Notes: generated by a model from the sequence alone, not told the origin. Numbered from the stretch's first letter, positions 9,515-19,001 are shown. The stretch: 64,000 nucleotides of DNA from Sulfitobacter guttiformis (GCF_003610455.1 NZ_RAQK01000001.1:248001-312000); one strand, 5' to 3'. Program-made: numbers and translations.

Positions 9515-9576
9515 GGCGGGGTACGCCCCCGCCCTACAGCTTGCTCTGGCCGGGCGGGGGGTAATACTCCCGCCCG
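9515..9576 (+). other. Two tandem hairpins between binding-protein and permease genes
   Basis: GGCGGGG (9515-9521) pairs with CCCCGCC (9527-9533), and CGGGCGGG (9551-9558) pairs with CCCGCCCG (9569-9576). Neither ends in a good T tract. In operons of this kind such hairpins commonly protect the binding-protein mRNA from 3' decay and lower permease expression; that role is inferred here. Confidence 0.55.
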
Positions 9577-9620
9577 ATTTCTCACCCTTCCCCAAGACTG
9601 CTCATCAAAGGCACCGCTAG

Positions 9621-10688
9621 ATGCTGAATTTCACTATAAGGCGACTGATACTTTCGGTCCCAACGCTTTTGTTCATCAGCCTTGTGATATTCATGCTGTT
9701 GCAACTGGCCCCCGGCGATCCTATGGCACAGGTCCCTCTTACGGTTCCGCCAGAGGTCAAACAGAAAATGCGCGAGGCGCTTGGCCTCGGTGCGCCTGTC
9801 CATGTTCAATATCTCAAATGGCTCCAACAATTCTTTGTTGTCGAGCCGATGGTCTTTATCGACTATCTGACCGCCAAATCGACGCTGCTCGGCTGGCTCC
9901 CCGATACGCAACTGTCGATGACGACCGATCCTGTCACCGGCATGTTGGTAGAAAAGCAGCGCGTTATCAGCTGGCAAACCCGCTCGCCCGTGATGGACAT
10001 TGTGTTCCAGCGGATGCCACAGACCCTTTGGGTTGTCGGGCTCAGCTATGTTGTAGGGATCGCCATTGCCATTCCTATCGGAATCTATTCGGCGTACCGC
10101 CATTACTCTGTATTCGATCAGGCAGGCACATTCGTCACCATGGTCGGGTTTTCAATCCCGCCATTCTTCACCGGCCCGCTACTCATCGTCATTTTCTCGG
10201 TTAGCCTTGGATGGCTGCCTTCGATCTATGACACCACACTGGTGGTCAACAGCTGGGACACCTTCAAAATCCAGCTGATGCAAATGATCATGCCTGTCAT
10301 GGTTCTGGCCCTGCAAACCACGGCCCAGATCAGCCGCTACATGCGCTCAGCGATGCTCGACAACCTCAATCAGGACTATGTGCGCACTGCCCGCGCCAAG
10401 GGCCTGAAAGAGGCAACCGTGATCATGGTGCATGTGCTACGCAACTCGATGATCCCCGTGGTCACTGTCATCGCTTTGGGCATGCCAGCCATCTTTGGAG
10501 GAGCGATCATCACCGAGAACGTGTTCAAGGTGAACGGCATCGGCCAGCTCCTGCTCACAGCGCTCTTCGCAAATGATTTGCCGATGGTAATGACACTTAC
10601 CTTCATCTTCGCCATTCTCATTGTGCTCTTCAACCTCATCGCCGACATCCTCTACGGCGTGCTTGACCCAAGGATCCGCTATGACTGA
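9621..10688 (+). CDS. Peptide-type ABC transporter permease (DppB/OppB family)
   Basis: 355 residues with an N-terminal transmembrane helix starting right at the Met (MLNFTIRRLILSVPTLLFIS), a large periplasmic loop (about 35-125) and five further membrane segments. The coupling motif is near RTARAKGLKE (about residues 253-262), followed by NSMIPVVTVIALGMP, both typical of DppB. The periplasmic loop is longer than in E. coli DppB and includes a segment around STLLGWLPDTQ, as seen in other alphaproteobacterial members. It lies 113 bases after the binding-protein gene and overlaps the next permease by 8 bases. Confidence 0.94.
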   Translation: MLNFTIRRLILSVPTLLFISLVIFMLLQLAPGDPMAQVPLTVPPEVKQKMREALGLGAPVHVQYLKWLQQFFVVEPMVFIDYLTAKSTLLGWLPDTQLSMTTDPVTGMLVEKQRVISWQTRSPVMDIVFQRMPQTLWVVGLSYVVGIAIAIPIGIYSAYRHYSVFDQAGTFVTMVGFSIPPFFTGPLLIVIFSVSLGWLPSIYDTTLVVNSWDTFKIQLMQMIMPVMVLALQTTAQISRYMRSAMLDNLNQDYVRTARAKGLKEATVIMVHVLRNSMIPVVTVIALGMPAIFGGAIITENVFKVNGIGQLLLTALFANDLPMVMTLTFIFAILIVLFNLIADILYGVLDPRIRYD

Positions 10689-11682
10689 GCAAGCAATACC
10701 CGCCAGCCCGATCGAAGCAGACATCGAAATCTACGGCGCACTGCAGGACAAGCAACCGGGCAAACCGCCCCGCAGCCAGTGGCGCGATGTATGGGACCAG
10801 CTGCGCAAGCACAAAGGTGCAATGCTGGGCGGTGGTTTCCTGGTCTTTATTACGCTTGGCGTGCTGATTGGGCCTTATATCTGGGACATCTCCCCAACCC
10901 AGCTCGACATCCGGAACAAGGATTGGCGCCCCGTCTATACCCTGTTGTGGGATGATGGCGCCAAAGCAGGCTGGGCGCACCCCTTCGGTACCGATCAGCT
11001 GGGCCGCGACATCCTCGCTCAAATGATTTCTGGTGGGCAGGTCTCCATGGCAGTGGGCTGGTCCGCGATGATCCTTGCCTTGCTCATCGGGACAGCCATC
11101 GGCGTAGCTTCGGGATATTTCAAACGCGCCGATTTCATTCTGATGCGGTTTACCGATCTGGTGCTTTCCCTGCCGATCCTACCCTTGGTGCTGCTGGCCG
11201 TGACGCTGTTTCGGCAACCTTTAACCAGCTTTTTCGGCTCGCCCGAAAAGGGCATGTTCGTGCTTATCGTCTCCGTGATTGCCCTGACATCATGGATGCA
11301 AACCGCCCGTATTGTACGCGGCGATATTTTGGCGCTCAAGGAACGCGAATTCATTCTGGCCGCTCGCTCCATCGGATCCAGATCTTCCAAGATCATCTTC
11401 CGCCATCTTCTCCCAAACGTGATTTCACCGATCATGGTGTCGGCCACACTGGGCCTCGCGACGGCAATCATCACGGAAAGTGCGCTTTCGTTTCTGGGTG
11501 TAGGCTTCCCCTCGGATTTCCCGACCTGGGGAAAGCTGCTATCGGATGCCGTGGTCAGAATGCAGGAATATCCCGAGCGCGTATTGCTGCCCGGCATCCT
11601 GATCTCTCTTACTGTGCTGAGTGTGAACTACCTTGGCGATGGTTTGCGTGATGCCCTAGATCCCCGCATTCGCGGCCGCTAA
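10681..11682 (+). CDS. Peptide-type ABC transporter permease (DppC/OppC family)
   Basis: The ATG at 10681 lies inside the end of the preceding permease gene (8-base overlap) behind AAGGAT, and gives 333 residues. A soluble N-terminal tail of about 45 residues precedes the first membrane helix (GAMLGGGFLVFITLGVLIGP). The signature FGTDQLGRDILAQMISGGQ and the coupling motif AARSIGSRSSKIIFRHLLPN are those of DppC. It pairs with the 9621 permease and the double ATPase at 5605-7437 to make a complete importer. Confidence 0.94.
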   Translation: MTEQAIPASPIEADIEIYGALQDKQPGKPPRSQWRDVWDQLRKHKGAMLGGGFLVFITLGVLIGPYIWDISPTQLDIRNKDWRPVYTLLWDDGAKAGWAHPFGTDQLGRDILAQMISGGQVSMAVGWSAMILALLIGTAIGVASGYFKRADFILMRFTDLVLSLPILPLVLLAVTLFRQPLTSFFGSPEKGMFVLIVSVIALTSWMQTARIVRGDILALKEREFILAARSIGSRSSKIIFRHLLPNVISPIMVSATLGLATAIITESALSFLGVGFPSDFPTWGKLLSDAVVRMQEYPERVLLPGILISLTVLSVNYLGDGLRDALDPRIRGR

Positions 11683-11694
11683 CATCAGAATAAC

Positions 11695-11723
11695 GCCGCG
11701 CGCGGATCTGCCCTGCGCGCGGC
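11695..11723. terminator. Strong hairpin terminator between convergent genes
   Basis: Nine-base perfect arms GCCGCGCGC (11695-11703) and GCGCGCGGC (11715-11723), 12 bases after the permease stop. On the plus strand it is followed by a T-rich run (ATTCCTTCATCTTTTT). It would end the transporter operon. Confidence 0.75.
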
Positions 11724-11787
11724 ATTCCTTCATCTTTTTAATAAACTCGAATACCGTGCGCTTGCATATGCAATGGCTGTGTATTGT

Positions 11788-13077
11788 TTACTCGATGTGC
11801 TTGCGCAGACGCCGCACAGCACCCCAGACGATCAATACTACCGGAAGGGTCACCGCTGCCGTCAGACCGCCCTTGCTGATGCCCGTAACCTCGGCCAGTG
11901 GATACAGCAGATATCCTGCGAGCGAGACGGCATAATAGCTGATCGCGACAACCGACAATCCCTCAACTGTTCGCTGAAGACGCAACTGGAGATCGGCCCG
12001 CTTGTCCATGCTCTCCAGTATCGACTGGTTCTGCGCCGAGCGCTCTACGTCGACCCGCGTGCGCAGCAGATCAGATGCCCGAAGTGCTCGGGCCGACATT
12101 CGCTCCAGCCGGCGCTCCATCGAGATTACAGTGCGCATCGCAGGCTCGTAGCGGCGCATCATAAATTCACCAAAACCCTGCCGCCCCTCGAAACGGGCCT
12201 CGCGCAGCGCTCCGATCCTCTCGTCCACAATCGCCTTGTAGGCGGCTGTACCCGCGTAGCGGAACGAGGTCTGTGCAACGACATTTTCCAGTTCGACCGA
12301 CACATCCAGCAGCGCGTTCAACGTCTCCTCCGGGCGCATTTTCTGCGCGCTCATCTTGGCCATCAAATCGCTGATCTGGCGATCCATCTTGCCCACCTGC
12401 CCGCCGATTTCTCGCGTCAGGGCAAAGCCAAGCATGGACATCGTCTTGTAAGTCTCGATCTCCAACAAACGCTGGATGATCCGCCCGATACGTCGCGATC
12501 CCGTTGCAGCAGGAACAAATGCCGCGAACCTCGAATGTCCCGCCGGATCAATGCGAAAATCACTTGCTACCACCGCAGCCCCTTCTAGGACATACGCAGC
12601 AGCAAGGCTTTCGGGCACAAACCATTCGCGCAGCTGCTCAAGCATATCGTCTGTGTTGTCCGGCATCGGCATCAGCCGCAGCAAGCTGGAAGTCAGGCGC
12701 TGGCCCGGTGTCGCATCAAGCCATGCACTCGGGAAGACATCGAACTCGGCCGGATCGAACGGACGGCTGCTTAGGTCCTCACCGAAAGTGGTGTAGGTCA
12801 CAAATTCGGTATGCTGTTCCCATTTAAGATGGAAGCGCCCCATCGCACCGTAATAATGCGTAGCATCTTTGTCGGGGAGCGGTGCGCCGTAATGCTTTAA
12901 TAAGGCCACCAGATGGTCCATGTCCGCGCCACGGTCACGGTCCCGCGCGGCTGCATCCCCTGCCTGTTTAATGGCCAAAAACGCTACAACCTGCGGGGCA
13001 TTAACATTCGGGAAGGGCCGCGCATGCAGCTCTCCGGTCAGGGCATAGCGCAGCGGGTGATCGGAGATGGGGGCCAT
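11788..13077 (-). CDS. DUF3422 family protein with C-terminal membrane segments
   Basis: The ATG at 13077 follows AAGGAA and opens MAPISDHPLRYALTGELHARPFP, the conserved start of DUF3422 proteins, giving 429 residues. The central part is helical and charged (residues about 190-350, including a likely coiled coil around the MERRLERMSARAL segment). Two hydrophobic helices near the C-terminus (SYYAVSLAGYLLYPLAEV and LPVVLIVWGAV) predict membrane anchoring. The family is widespread in proteobacteria but I know of no established function. It stands alone, convergent with the transporter operon and downstream of pntB with a terminator between. Confidence 0.85.
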   Translation of the reverse strand: MAPISDHPLRYALTGELHARPFPNVNAPQVVAFLAIKQAGDAAARDRDRGADMDHLVALLKHYGAPLPDKDATHYYGAMGRFHLKWEQHTEFVTYTTFGEDLSSRPFDPAEFDVFPSAWLDATPGQRLTSSLLRLMPMPDNTDDMLEQLREWFVPESLAAAYVLEGAAVVASDFRIDPAGHSRFAAFVPAATGSRRIGRIIQRLLEIETYKTMSMLGFALTREIGGQVGKMDRQISDLMAKMSAQKMRPEETLNALLDVSVELENVVAQTSFRYAGTAAYKAIVDERIGALREARFEGRQGFGEFMMRRYEPAMRTVISMERRLERMSARALRASDLLRTRVDVERSAQNQSILESMDKRADLQLRLQRTVEGLSVVAISYYAVSLAGYLLYPLAEVTGISKGGLTAAVTLPVVLIVWGAVRRLRKHIE

Positions 13078-13220
13078 GGAGCAATTCCTTAGGGTAACTT
13101 CAATTCTGTTTGACCCTACGCAGGCCGCTACCACAACTTAGAAGATACAACGCCAAAGACAACTTGCGCGTACCACTGCATACTTTTCCACCTATCGGAA
13201 ATTTCAGCAATCCCGAACGC

Positions 13221-13250
13221 AAACGCCCCGCTGTTTCCAGCGGGGCGTTT
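13221..13250 (-). terminator. Terminator downstream of pntB
   Basis: Perfect 13-base arms AAACGCCCCGCTG (13221-13233) and CAGCGGGGCGTTT (13238-13250) around a TTTC loop, 25 bases beyond the pntB stop. The arms themselves end in A3/T3, so it could act in both directions. Confidence 0.8.
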
Positions 13251-13275
13251 GGTAAAGTATCTCGCCAGAGAGGCG

Positions 13276-14715
13276 TTAATCAATCATCGGCAGGAGCTTA
13301 TCCAGTGACGCCTTGGCGTCGCCGTAGAACATACGCGTATTCTCTTTAAAGAACAGCGGGTTCTCAATACCGGAGTATCCCGTACCCTGACCGCGCTTGG
13401 ACACGAACACCTGCTTGGCCTTCCAGCATTCCAATACCGGCATACCGGCGATCGGGCTGTTTGGATCGTCCTGTGCGGCGGGGTTAACGATGTCATTCGA
13501 GCCAATAACAATCGCCACGTCGGTGGTGGGGAAATCATCGTTGATCTCGTCCATCTCCATGACGATGTCATAAGGCACCTTGGCCTCCGCCAGCAGCACG
13601 TTCATGTGGCCGGGCAGACGCCCCGCAACGGGGTGAATGGCAAAACGCACATTCTTACCCTTAGCGCGCAACTTGCGCACCAGTTCGGCAACACCTGTTT
13701 GCGCCTGTGCCACCGCCATGCCGTAGCCGGGGATGATGATGACGCTGTCCGCTTCGTTGAGCGCCGCTGCAACACCTTCCGCCTCGATGGCAATCTGCTC
13801 GCCCTCGACCGCCATCTGCTCACCCTGCGGGCCACCAAAGCCACCGAGAATAACGCTGACGAAGGAGCGGTTCATCGCCTTGCACATAATGTAGGACAAG
13901 ATTGCACCAGATGAGCCAACCAGCGCACCGACAACAATCAACAGATCGTTGCCGAGGCTGAAACCGATCGCCGCCGCAGCCCAACCCGAATACGAGTTCA
14001 GCATGGAGACAACCACAGGCATATCAGCGCCGCCAATGCCCATGATCAGGTGATAGCCGATGAAAAGCGCCGCCAACATCATCAGGAACAGCGGGAAGAA
14101 GCCGCCTGTGTTAAAGTACCACACCAGTGTGATGACAGAGATAGCCGCCGCCCCGATGTTCAGCATATGACCGCCCGGCAGCTTTTCTGCCGCAGACGAG
14201 ACACGCCCTGCCAGCTTTCCGTAGGCGATCACGGATCCGGTAAACGTCACCGCACCGATGAATACGCCCAAAAACAGCTCGACCCGCAGAATGTTGATCT
14301 CGACCGCTGATTTCTTGGCAATCAATGCCGCGAATGTCCCCAGCGCGTAAGGATCGCCACCCGCAGCCATATAACCGGCCACACGTCCGATTTCGAAATG
14401 CGCGATCAGACCGACGAACACCGCCGCCAGACCGACGAGGCTGTGCATTGCGGCGACCAGTTCGGGCATTTGCGTCATCTGCACCTTCGTCGCCAACTGG
14501 TAGCCGATGGCACCGCCACCCGCGATCAGCAGGATCGACAAGGGCCAGTATCCCGCACCAGGTCCGATCAGCGTTGCCGCCACCGCCAGTGCCATACCAA
14601 CAATACCGTACCAAACGGCACGCTTTGCACTTTCTTGTCCGCTAAGCCCGCCCAATGACAAGATAAAGAGGATAGCAGAAACGACATAAGCCGCTGTTGT
14701 GAAACCAAAATCCAT
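13276..14715 (-). CDS. pntB: NAD(P) transhydrogenase subunit beta
   Basis: 479 residues: a membrane domain of eight or nine helices (about 1-260) with the typical start [24 protein letters not shown], then the NADP(H)-binding domain III from about residue 290. Domain III shows [13 protein letters not shown] (the Rossmann-type loop), [21 protein letters not shown] and [12 protein letters not shown]. The enzyme couples proton re-entry to transfer of hydride from NADH to NADP+. The gene follows pntA by 15 bases. Confidence 0.97.
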   Translation of the reverse strand: MDFGFTTAAYVVSAILFILSLGGLSGQESAKRAVWYGIVGMALAVAATLIGPGAGYWPLSILLIAGGGAIGYQLATKVQMTQMPELVAAMHSLVGLAAVFVGLIAHFEIGRVAGYMAAGGDPYALGTFAALIAKKSAVEINILRVELFLGVFIGAVTFTGSVIAYGKLAGRVSSAAEKLPGGHMLNIGAAAISVITLVWYFNTGGFFPLFLMMLAALFIGYHLIMGIGGADMPVVVSMLNSYSGWAAAAIGFSLGNDLLIVVGALVGSSGAILSYIMCKAMNRSFVSVILGGFGGPQGEQMAVEGEQIAIEAEGVAAALNEADSVIIIPGYGMAVAQAQTGVAELVRKLRAKGKNVRFAIHPVAGRLPGHMNVLLAEAKVPYDIVMEMDEINDDFPTTDVAIVIGSNDIVNPAAQDDPNSPIAGMPVLECWKAKQVFVSKRGQGTGYSGIENPLFFKENTRMFYGDAKASLDKLLPMID

Positions 14716-14730
14716 TTGCTTAAGCTCCCC

Positions 14731-16308
14731 TTAAGATTTCTGGAACATGGCGAGCATGCGCCGTGTCACGAGGAAGCCGCCGAAGATGTTGATGCCACAC
14801 ATAAACACCGACAAAGCAGCAAGAATAACCACCAAAGCGGAGCCCGAGCCGATCTGCATCAGCGCCCCCAGAATGATGATCGAGGAAATCGCATTCGTTA
14901 TCGCCATCAGCGGTGTGTGCAGGCTGTGCGCCACGCCCCAAATGACCTGAAAACCGATAAACACCGACAGAACGAACACGATAAAGTGCTGCATAAAGCT
15001 GGCGGGAGCGACCAGACCGACCGCCAGCAGCAATGCGCCGCCGACCCCAAGCAAGATCACCTGATTTTTTGTCTGTGCCTTGAACGCGGCCATCTCTTCG
15101 GCGCGCTTTTCTTCCGCCGTCAGCACCTTTGGGGCAGCAGGTTTGTTTTTCTGCTGCGCAATGGCGTTGATCTTGGGCGGCGGTGGCGGGAACGTGACCT
15201 CGGAGGCATGGGCAATCGTCGCGCCCCGTATAACATCGTCCTCCATATTGTGATTGATCACACCGTCTTTTTCGGGGGTCAGATCGGTCATCAGATGACG
15301 GATATTGGTGGCATAAAGGGTAGAGGCCTGCGCACCCATCCGGCTCGGGAAATCGGTGTATCCGATGATGGTCACGCCATTTTCGGTTACGATCTTCTCG
15401 TCCATGACGGTCTGCTTGCAGTTACCGCCCTTCTCTGCGGCCAGATCTACAATCACCGATCCCGGCTTCATCGCTGCAACCATATCGGCAGTCCAGATCT
15501 CCGGCGCCTCGCGGTTGGGGATAAGCGCGGTAGTGATCACGATATCAACCTCAGGCGCAAGCTCGCGGAACTTGGCCAGCTGCGCCTCGCGGAATTCGGG
15601 CGACGAAACAGAGGCGTATCCCCCTGTTACCGCCCCGTCCTGCTGTTCTTCCTCGAAATCGAGGTAGACAAACTGCGCGCCCATACTCTCGACCTGTTCG
15701 GCCACTTCGGGGCGCACGTCAAAGGCAAGCGTAATCGCGCCCAGCGCTGTCGATGTTCCGATCGCGGCAAGGCCGGCAACGCCCGCCCCCACAACCAGTA
15801 CCTTGGCTGGCGGGACCTTGCCCGCCGCTGTGATCTGACCGGTAAAGAAACGGCCAAAGTTGTTGCCTGCCTCGATCACCGCACGGTAGCCCGCGATGTT
15901 CGCCATGGAGCTGAGTGCATCCATCTTCTGGGCGCGTGAAATCCGCGGGATCATCTCCATCGCGACGACAGTGGCGCCTTTCTTGGCAGCCGCCTGCATC
16001 TTGTCCTCGTCGCCCACAGGGCTGAAGAATGAAATCAGTGTCTGACTCTCGCGCAGCCGCTTCATCTCGGACGCGTCAGGCACCCGGACTTTGGCGACGA
16101 TATCGGCCTCTTTCCAAAGTGCCGCTGCGGTTTTGACAACCTTCACGCCCGCACTCTCATAGGATGCGTCGTCAAAGCCTGACGCCATTCCCGCGCCTGC
16201 CTCGATTAGGCACTCATGCCCTAGTTTTTGCAATTGAAGCGCACTGTCAGGCGTCATCGCCACACGGCGCTCGCCCTCGAATACCTCTTTAGGTGTCCCG
16301 ATCTTCAC
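14731..16308 (-). CDS. pntA: NAD(P) transhydrogenase subunit alpha, single chain
   Basis: 525 residues comprising the NAD(H)-binding domain I (about 1-375, opening MKIGTPKEVFEGERRVAMTP, with VLVVGAGVAGLAAIGT as the dinucleotide fold) joined by a Lys/Glu/Ala-rich linker to four C-terminal membrane helices (about 415-520). This is the E. coli-type fused PntA; in some relatives such as Rhodospirillum the two parts are separate genes. Works with PntB in the inner membrane. Transcription starts from the 473-base gap shared with the SDR gene. Confidence 0.97.
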   Translation of the reverse strand: MKIGTPKEVFEGERRVAMTPDSALQLQKLGHECLIEAGAGMASGFDDASYESAGVKVVKTAAALWKEADIVAKVRVPDASEMKRLRESQTLISFFSPVGDEDKMQAAAKKGATVVAMEMIPRISRAQKMDALSSMANIAGYRAVIEAGNNFGRFFTGQITAAGKVPPAKVLVVGAGVAGLAAIGTSTALGAITLAFDVRPEVAEQVESMGAQFVYLDFEEEQQDGAVTGGYASVSSPEFREAQLAKFRELAPEVDIVITTALIPNREAPEIWTADMVAAMKPGSVIVDLAAEKGGNCKQTVMDEKIVTENGVTIIGYTDFPSRMGAQASTLYATNIRHLMTDLTPEKDGVINHNMEDDVIRGATIAHASEVTFPPPPPKINAIAQQKNKPAAPKVLTAEEKRAEEMAAFKAQTKNQVILLGVGGALLLAVGLVAPASFMQHFIVFVLSVFIGFQVIWGVAHSLHTPLMAITNAISSIIILGALMQIGSGSALVVILAALSVFMCGINIFGGFLVTRRMLAMFQKS

Positions 16309-16781
16309 TCAAAATCTCCCAAATTCTTGTTTGGTGCCGAAACTGGCGTGTCGTAGATGATGCTCTGACCTACCGTGCAGACACTCGACAGACAAGCGCA
16401 CGCCCCCCGTAAGATGCTATCTTGTGCACCTAATATTACGCTTTTGGAACAATTTACGGCAAATAGTTCCGCATCGCACCGTTGAAACATTATTTCACTT
16501 GCTCTTAAGCCTGCGCAACAATGCATCCAACGTCGAAATAGAATCACACGCAGAGTACCTAAATATGCTTTTCGCGACATCCGTGTGCTCGGTCGGTTTA
16601 AAGATCACCCTTCGGGAAGAAGCCGAAATTGCCATCACCGAGCCAACACGGCCGGCCTGCTTGCAAGCGACAATATAGACTGTGGATACTTGTCGGCCTG
16701 ACGCAGCGTCCGCGCAGGCAAAAGCCGCTTGTTTCACGGCACACGCCCCTTCACGATGGCACTCTCAGGGAGGAGACAATT
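16309..16781. promoter_or_regulatory. Divergent gap between pntA and the SDR gene
   Basis: 473 bases. It must contain the pntA promoter on the minus strand and the SDR promoter on the plus strand. A weak inverted repeat GGAAC (16446-16450) and GTTCC (16466-16470) is visible. Short ORFs run through it on both strands (for example 16495-16737 minus and 16424-16678 plus) but none has a good ribosome site or a recognisable protein character. I see no RNA gene. Confidence 0.4.
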
Positions 16782-17534
16782 ATGACATTGACCGGAAAAC
16801 ACGCACTTATCACTGGTGGGGGTACAGGCATTGGCCTTGCCATCGCTCATATGCTGGTGGAACGGGGCGCGCACGTCACGATCACGGGGCGCCGCATCGA
16901 GGTACTCGAAGAAGTTGCCACCGAAGGCATGACCGCCATCGCGATGGACGTGCGCAACGAGGACGATGTGGTGACCAAAATCGCCGCTGCCGTTGCTGCG
17001 CGCGGTCCGATCCAGATATGCGTACCGAACGCCGGACTGGCCACGGGAAAGGCAGCGCATAAGACCGATATGGAGTTCTGGCGGGATATGATGTCGACAA
17101 ACCTCGACGGTGCATTCCTCACCATTCGCGAAAGCCTAAAGGGAATGCGCGAGACAGACTGGGGCCGCGTAATCGCCGTCTCGTCAATGGCGGGCCTCAG
17201 AGGTCTGCCCGGTGCGGCGTGCTATTCCGCATCCAAACATGGCATGATCGGTCTCATCCGCTCGCTCTCGGAGGAGTATATGGGCAAGCCATACACCTTC
17301 AATTCGCTATGCCCCGGCTATGTGGACACCCCTATCGTCACCCGCAACACGCAATCGATATCCGAGCGCGCAGGCATCTCGACAGAATCCGCCCGCGACA
17401 TGATGGTGAACGCAAACCGCCACAAACGCCTGATCACAGTGGAAGAAGTGGCAGCCGCCGCTGCATGGCTTGTTGGTCCAGACAGTGGCAGCATTAATGG
17501 TCAAAGCTTGGAAATTGCCGGCGGACAGATGTAG
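16782..17534 (+). CDS. Short-chain dehydrogenase/reductase (3-hydroxybutyrate dehydrogenase / acetoacetyl-CoA reductase-like)
   Basis: The ATG at 16782 sits behind GGGAGGAG and gives 250 residues, the classical SDR length. The cofactor loop TGGGTGIG is at residues 11-18, the NAG motif appears as PNAG, the catalytic Ser is in AVSSMAG and the active-site pair in YSASKHG. The final segment (GSINGQSLEIAGGQM) is typical of the FabG/PhaB/BdhA branch. NAD(P)H-dependent reduction or oxidation of a hydroxyacyl substrate is expected, but specificity cannot be assigned. Confidence 0.9.
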   Translation: MTLTGKHALITGGGTGIGLAIAHMLVERGAHVTITGRRIEVLEEVATEGMTAIAMDVRNEDDVVTKIAAAVAARGPIQICVPNAGLATGKAAHKTDMEFWRDMMSTNLDGAFLTIRESLKGMRETDWGRVIAVSSMAGLRGLPGAACYSASKHGMIGLIRSLSEEYMGKPYTFNSLCPGYVDTPIVTRNTQSISERAGISTESARDMMVNANRHKRLITVEEVAAAAAWLVGPDSGSINGQSLEIAGGQM

Positions 17535-17588
17535 CATCGACCACGACAAACGGCGGGGTGGCGAAAGGCCTCCCCGCCAGTGGTGACT

Positions 17589-18368
17589 TTATACTGCCCG
17601 CGCAATCGCTGCAGGACGTATTCCAGCCGCCCAATCGCGCGCCGCAGCGCCGAACGCTTGAAACAAGGGGCGCGATACCGGATCCTTCGCAGCGGCATAT
17701 TCGGGATGCCACTGCACAGCGAGTGTAAATCCCGGCGCCCCGTCAACATATATAGCCTCCGGCGTGCCGTCTTCGGCAACGCCGTCGATCACAATACGCG
17801 GCCCTGCATTTTTGATCCCCTGCCCATGCAGCGTGTTCGTGCGTACGACTTCCGTACCCATCATACGGTGGAACACACCACCCGCAGTGAACCGGACGTC
17901 ATGGCGAAGCTCGAACTTTTCTTCCGTCGTGCCATCGGGCGGCATGCGGTGGTTCATCCGCCCCGGCAAATCGCGAATTTCGGGATAGAGCGTACCGCCC
18001 ATCGCCACATTCACTTCCTGAAAGCCCCTGCAAATTCCGAATACAGGTTGCCCTGTCGCCACGCAGGCCCGCGTCAGTTCCAGCGCTACGGCGTCGCGTG
18101 CACGGTCAAACGCGCCATGCGCCGGTGTTTCCTCTTCGCCGTATTCCTCGGGATGCACATTAGGCCGACCACCCGTGAGCAGGAAACCGTCGCAGCACGC
18201 CATCAACTCAGGTACCGATACCAGCGCAGGATCAGACGGCACAAGAATCGGCATACAGCCTGCAACCTCCGCAATCGCCTGTGAATTCATGATACCACCG
18301 GCATGGACAGCATACTGGTCATTCAAAAGATAGCTGTTGCCAATGATCCCGATAACAGGCCGACCCAT
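17589..18368 (-). CDS. Gamma-glutamyl-gamma-aminobutyrate hydrolase-like peptidase C26
   Basis: Class-I glutamine amidotransferase fold. The nucleophile elbow is GICRGFQE and the His-Glu pair lies in QWHPEYAA; GFLLTGGRPNVHP forms the oxyanion side. PuuD-type members hydrolyse gamma-glutamyl-GABA in putrescine breakdown, which would fit the polyamine genes at 33-42 kb, though they are 15 kb away. I chose the ATG at 18368 (259 residues) because GGGAG lies nine bases upstream; an in-frame ATG two codons earlier, at 18374, is too close to that site but possible. It is 122 bases downstream of the GlcG-like gene. Confidence 0.85.
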   Translation of the reverse strand: MGRPVIGIIGNSYLLNDQYAVHAGGIMNSQAIAEVAGCMPILVPSDPALVSVPELMACCDGFLLTGGRPNVHPEEYGEEETPAHGAFDRARDAVALELTRACVATGQPVFGICRGFQEVNVAMGGTLYPEIRDLPGRMNHRMPPDGTTEEKFELRHDVRFTAGGVFHRMMGTEVVRTNTLHGQGIKNAGPRIVIDGVAEDGTPEAIYVDGAPGFTLAVQWHPEYAAAKDPVSRPLFQAFGAAARDWAAGIRPAAIARAV

Positions 18369-18490
18369 ACGCATAAACTCCCTATTGAGGTGGATTTCGC
18401 AAAGCCTACCTTGGACGAAGACATCCCTCAACACCGCAATGACAAAATATGCACCGTAAAGGGCGGCCCCGCCTTTTAATCAGGCAAATG

Positions 18491-18916
18491 TTACCCCTCG
18501 CCGTTCAACTTTGCCGCCTCGATACCGGCCATGGCTGCAATCAAATCATTATCGGATGTATCGCCTGTTACGCCAACGGCACCAATTACTGCACCCTTGG
18601 CAGAGCGCAGCAGGACACCGCCAGGTACCGGCACGACCTGACCGCCGAACAACCCGTTCACCGCGCCCATGAAATATGCCTGCGCCTCGGCCCGCGCCAT
18701 CTGCGCTGTGCCTCCCATGCCCAACATCACCGCGCCATACGCTTTTCCGTGCGCAATCGCGAACCGCCCTGGCGAGGCACCGTCCTGACGCTCGAACGCG
18801 ATCACATGCCCGCCTGCATCCAGCACAACGACCGACAAAGGCTTGAGGCCGAGTTCATTCCCTTTTTCAAGTGTCTTGCGGATCACAACCCGCGCCTTGC
18901 TCAATCCTACAGTCAT
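18491..18916 (-). CDS. GlcG/HbpS family heme-degradation-domain-like protein
   Basis: About 141 residues of the GlcG/HbpS alpha-beta fold: LGLKPLSVVVLDAGGHVIAF near the start, AYFMGAVNGLFGGQVVPVPGGVLL in the middle and IGAVGVTGDTSDNDL near the end. E. coli GlcG is encoded in the glycolate operon with malate synthase G, and here the gene also follows glcB directly (85 bases to the chosen start). The ATG at 18916 matches the family start and has GAG six bases upstream; an ATG six codons earlier at 18934 is the alternative. The biochemical role of GlcG is unsettled; the Streptomyces homologue HbpS binds heme. Confidence 0.87.
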   Translation of the reverse strand: MTVGLSKARVVIRKTLEKGNELGLKPLSVVVLDAGGHVIAFERQDGASPGRFAIAHGKAYGAVMLGMGGTAQMARAEAQAYFMGAVNGLFGGQVVPVPGGVLLRSAKGAVIGAVGVTGDTSDNDLIAAMAGIEAAKLNGEG

Positions 18917-19001
18917 ATCTTGCTCACTCTTCATTTTTTAAAAATCTTCGGGAGTTCGTGGCGGAGGCTAGCCACTTGGACCGGCCTCCGCCCAGCAAAC
19001 C

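Noticed and set aside
16305..16737. Short ORFs in the pntA-SDR gap
   Set aside because: No good ribosome site, Cys/Arg-rich composition and overlap with each other on opposite strands; more likely promoter DNA.
18960..18992. GC-rich hairpin between glcB and the GlcG-like gene as a terminator
   Set aside because: The nine-base arms pair perfectly but there is no T tract, and the genes are probably cotranscribed; more likely an mRNA stability element.
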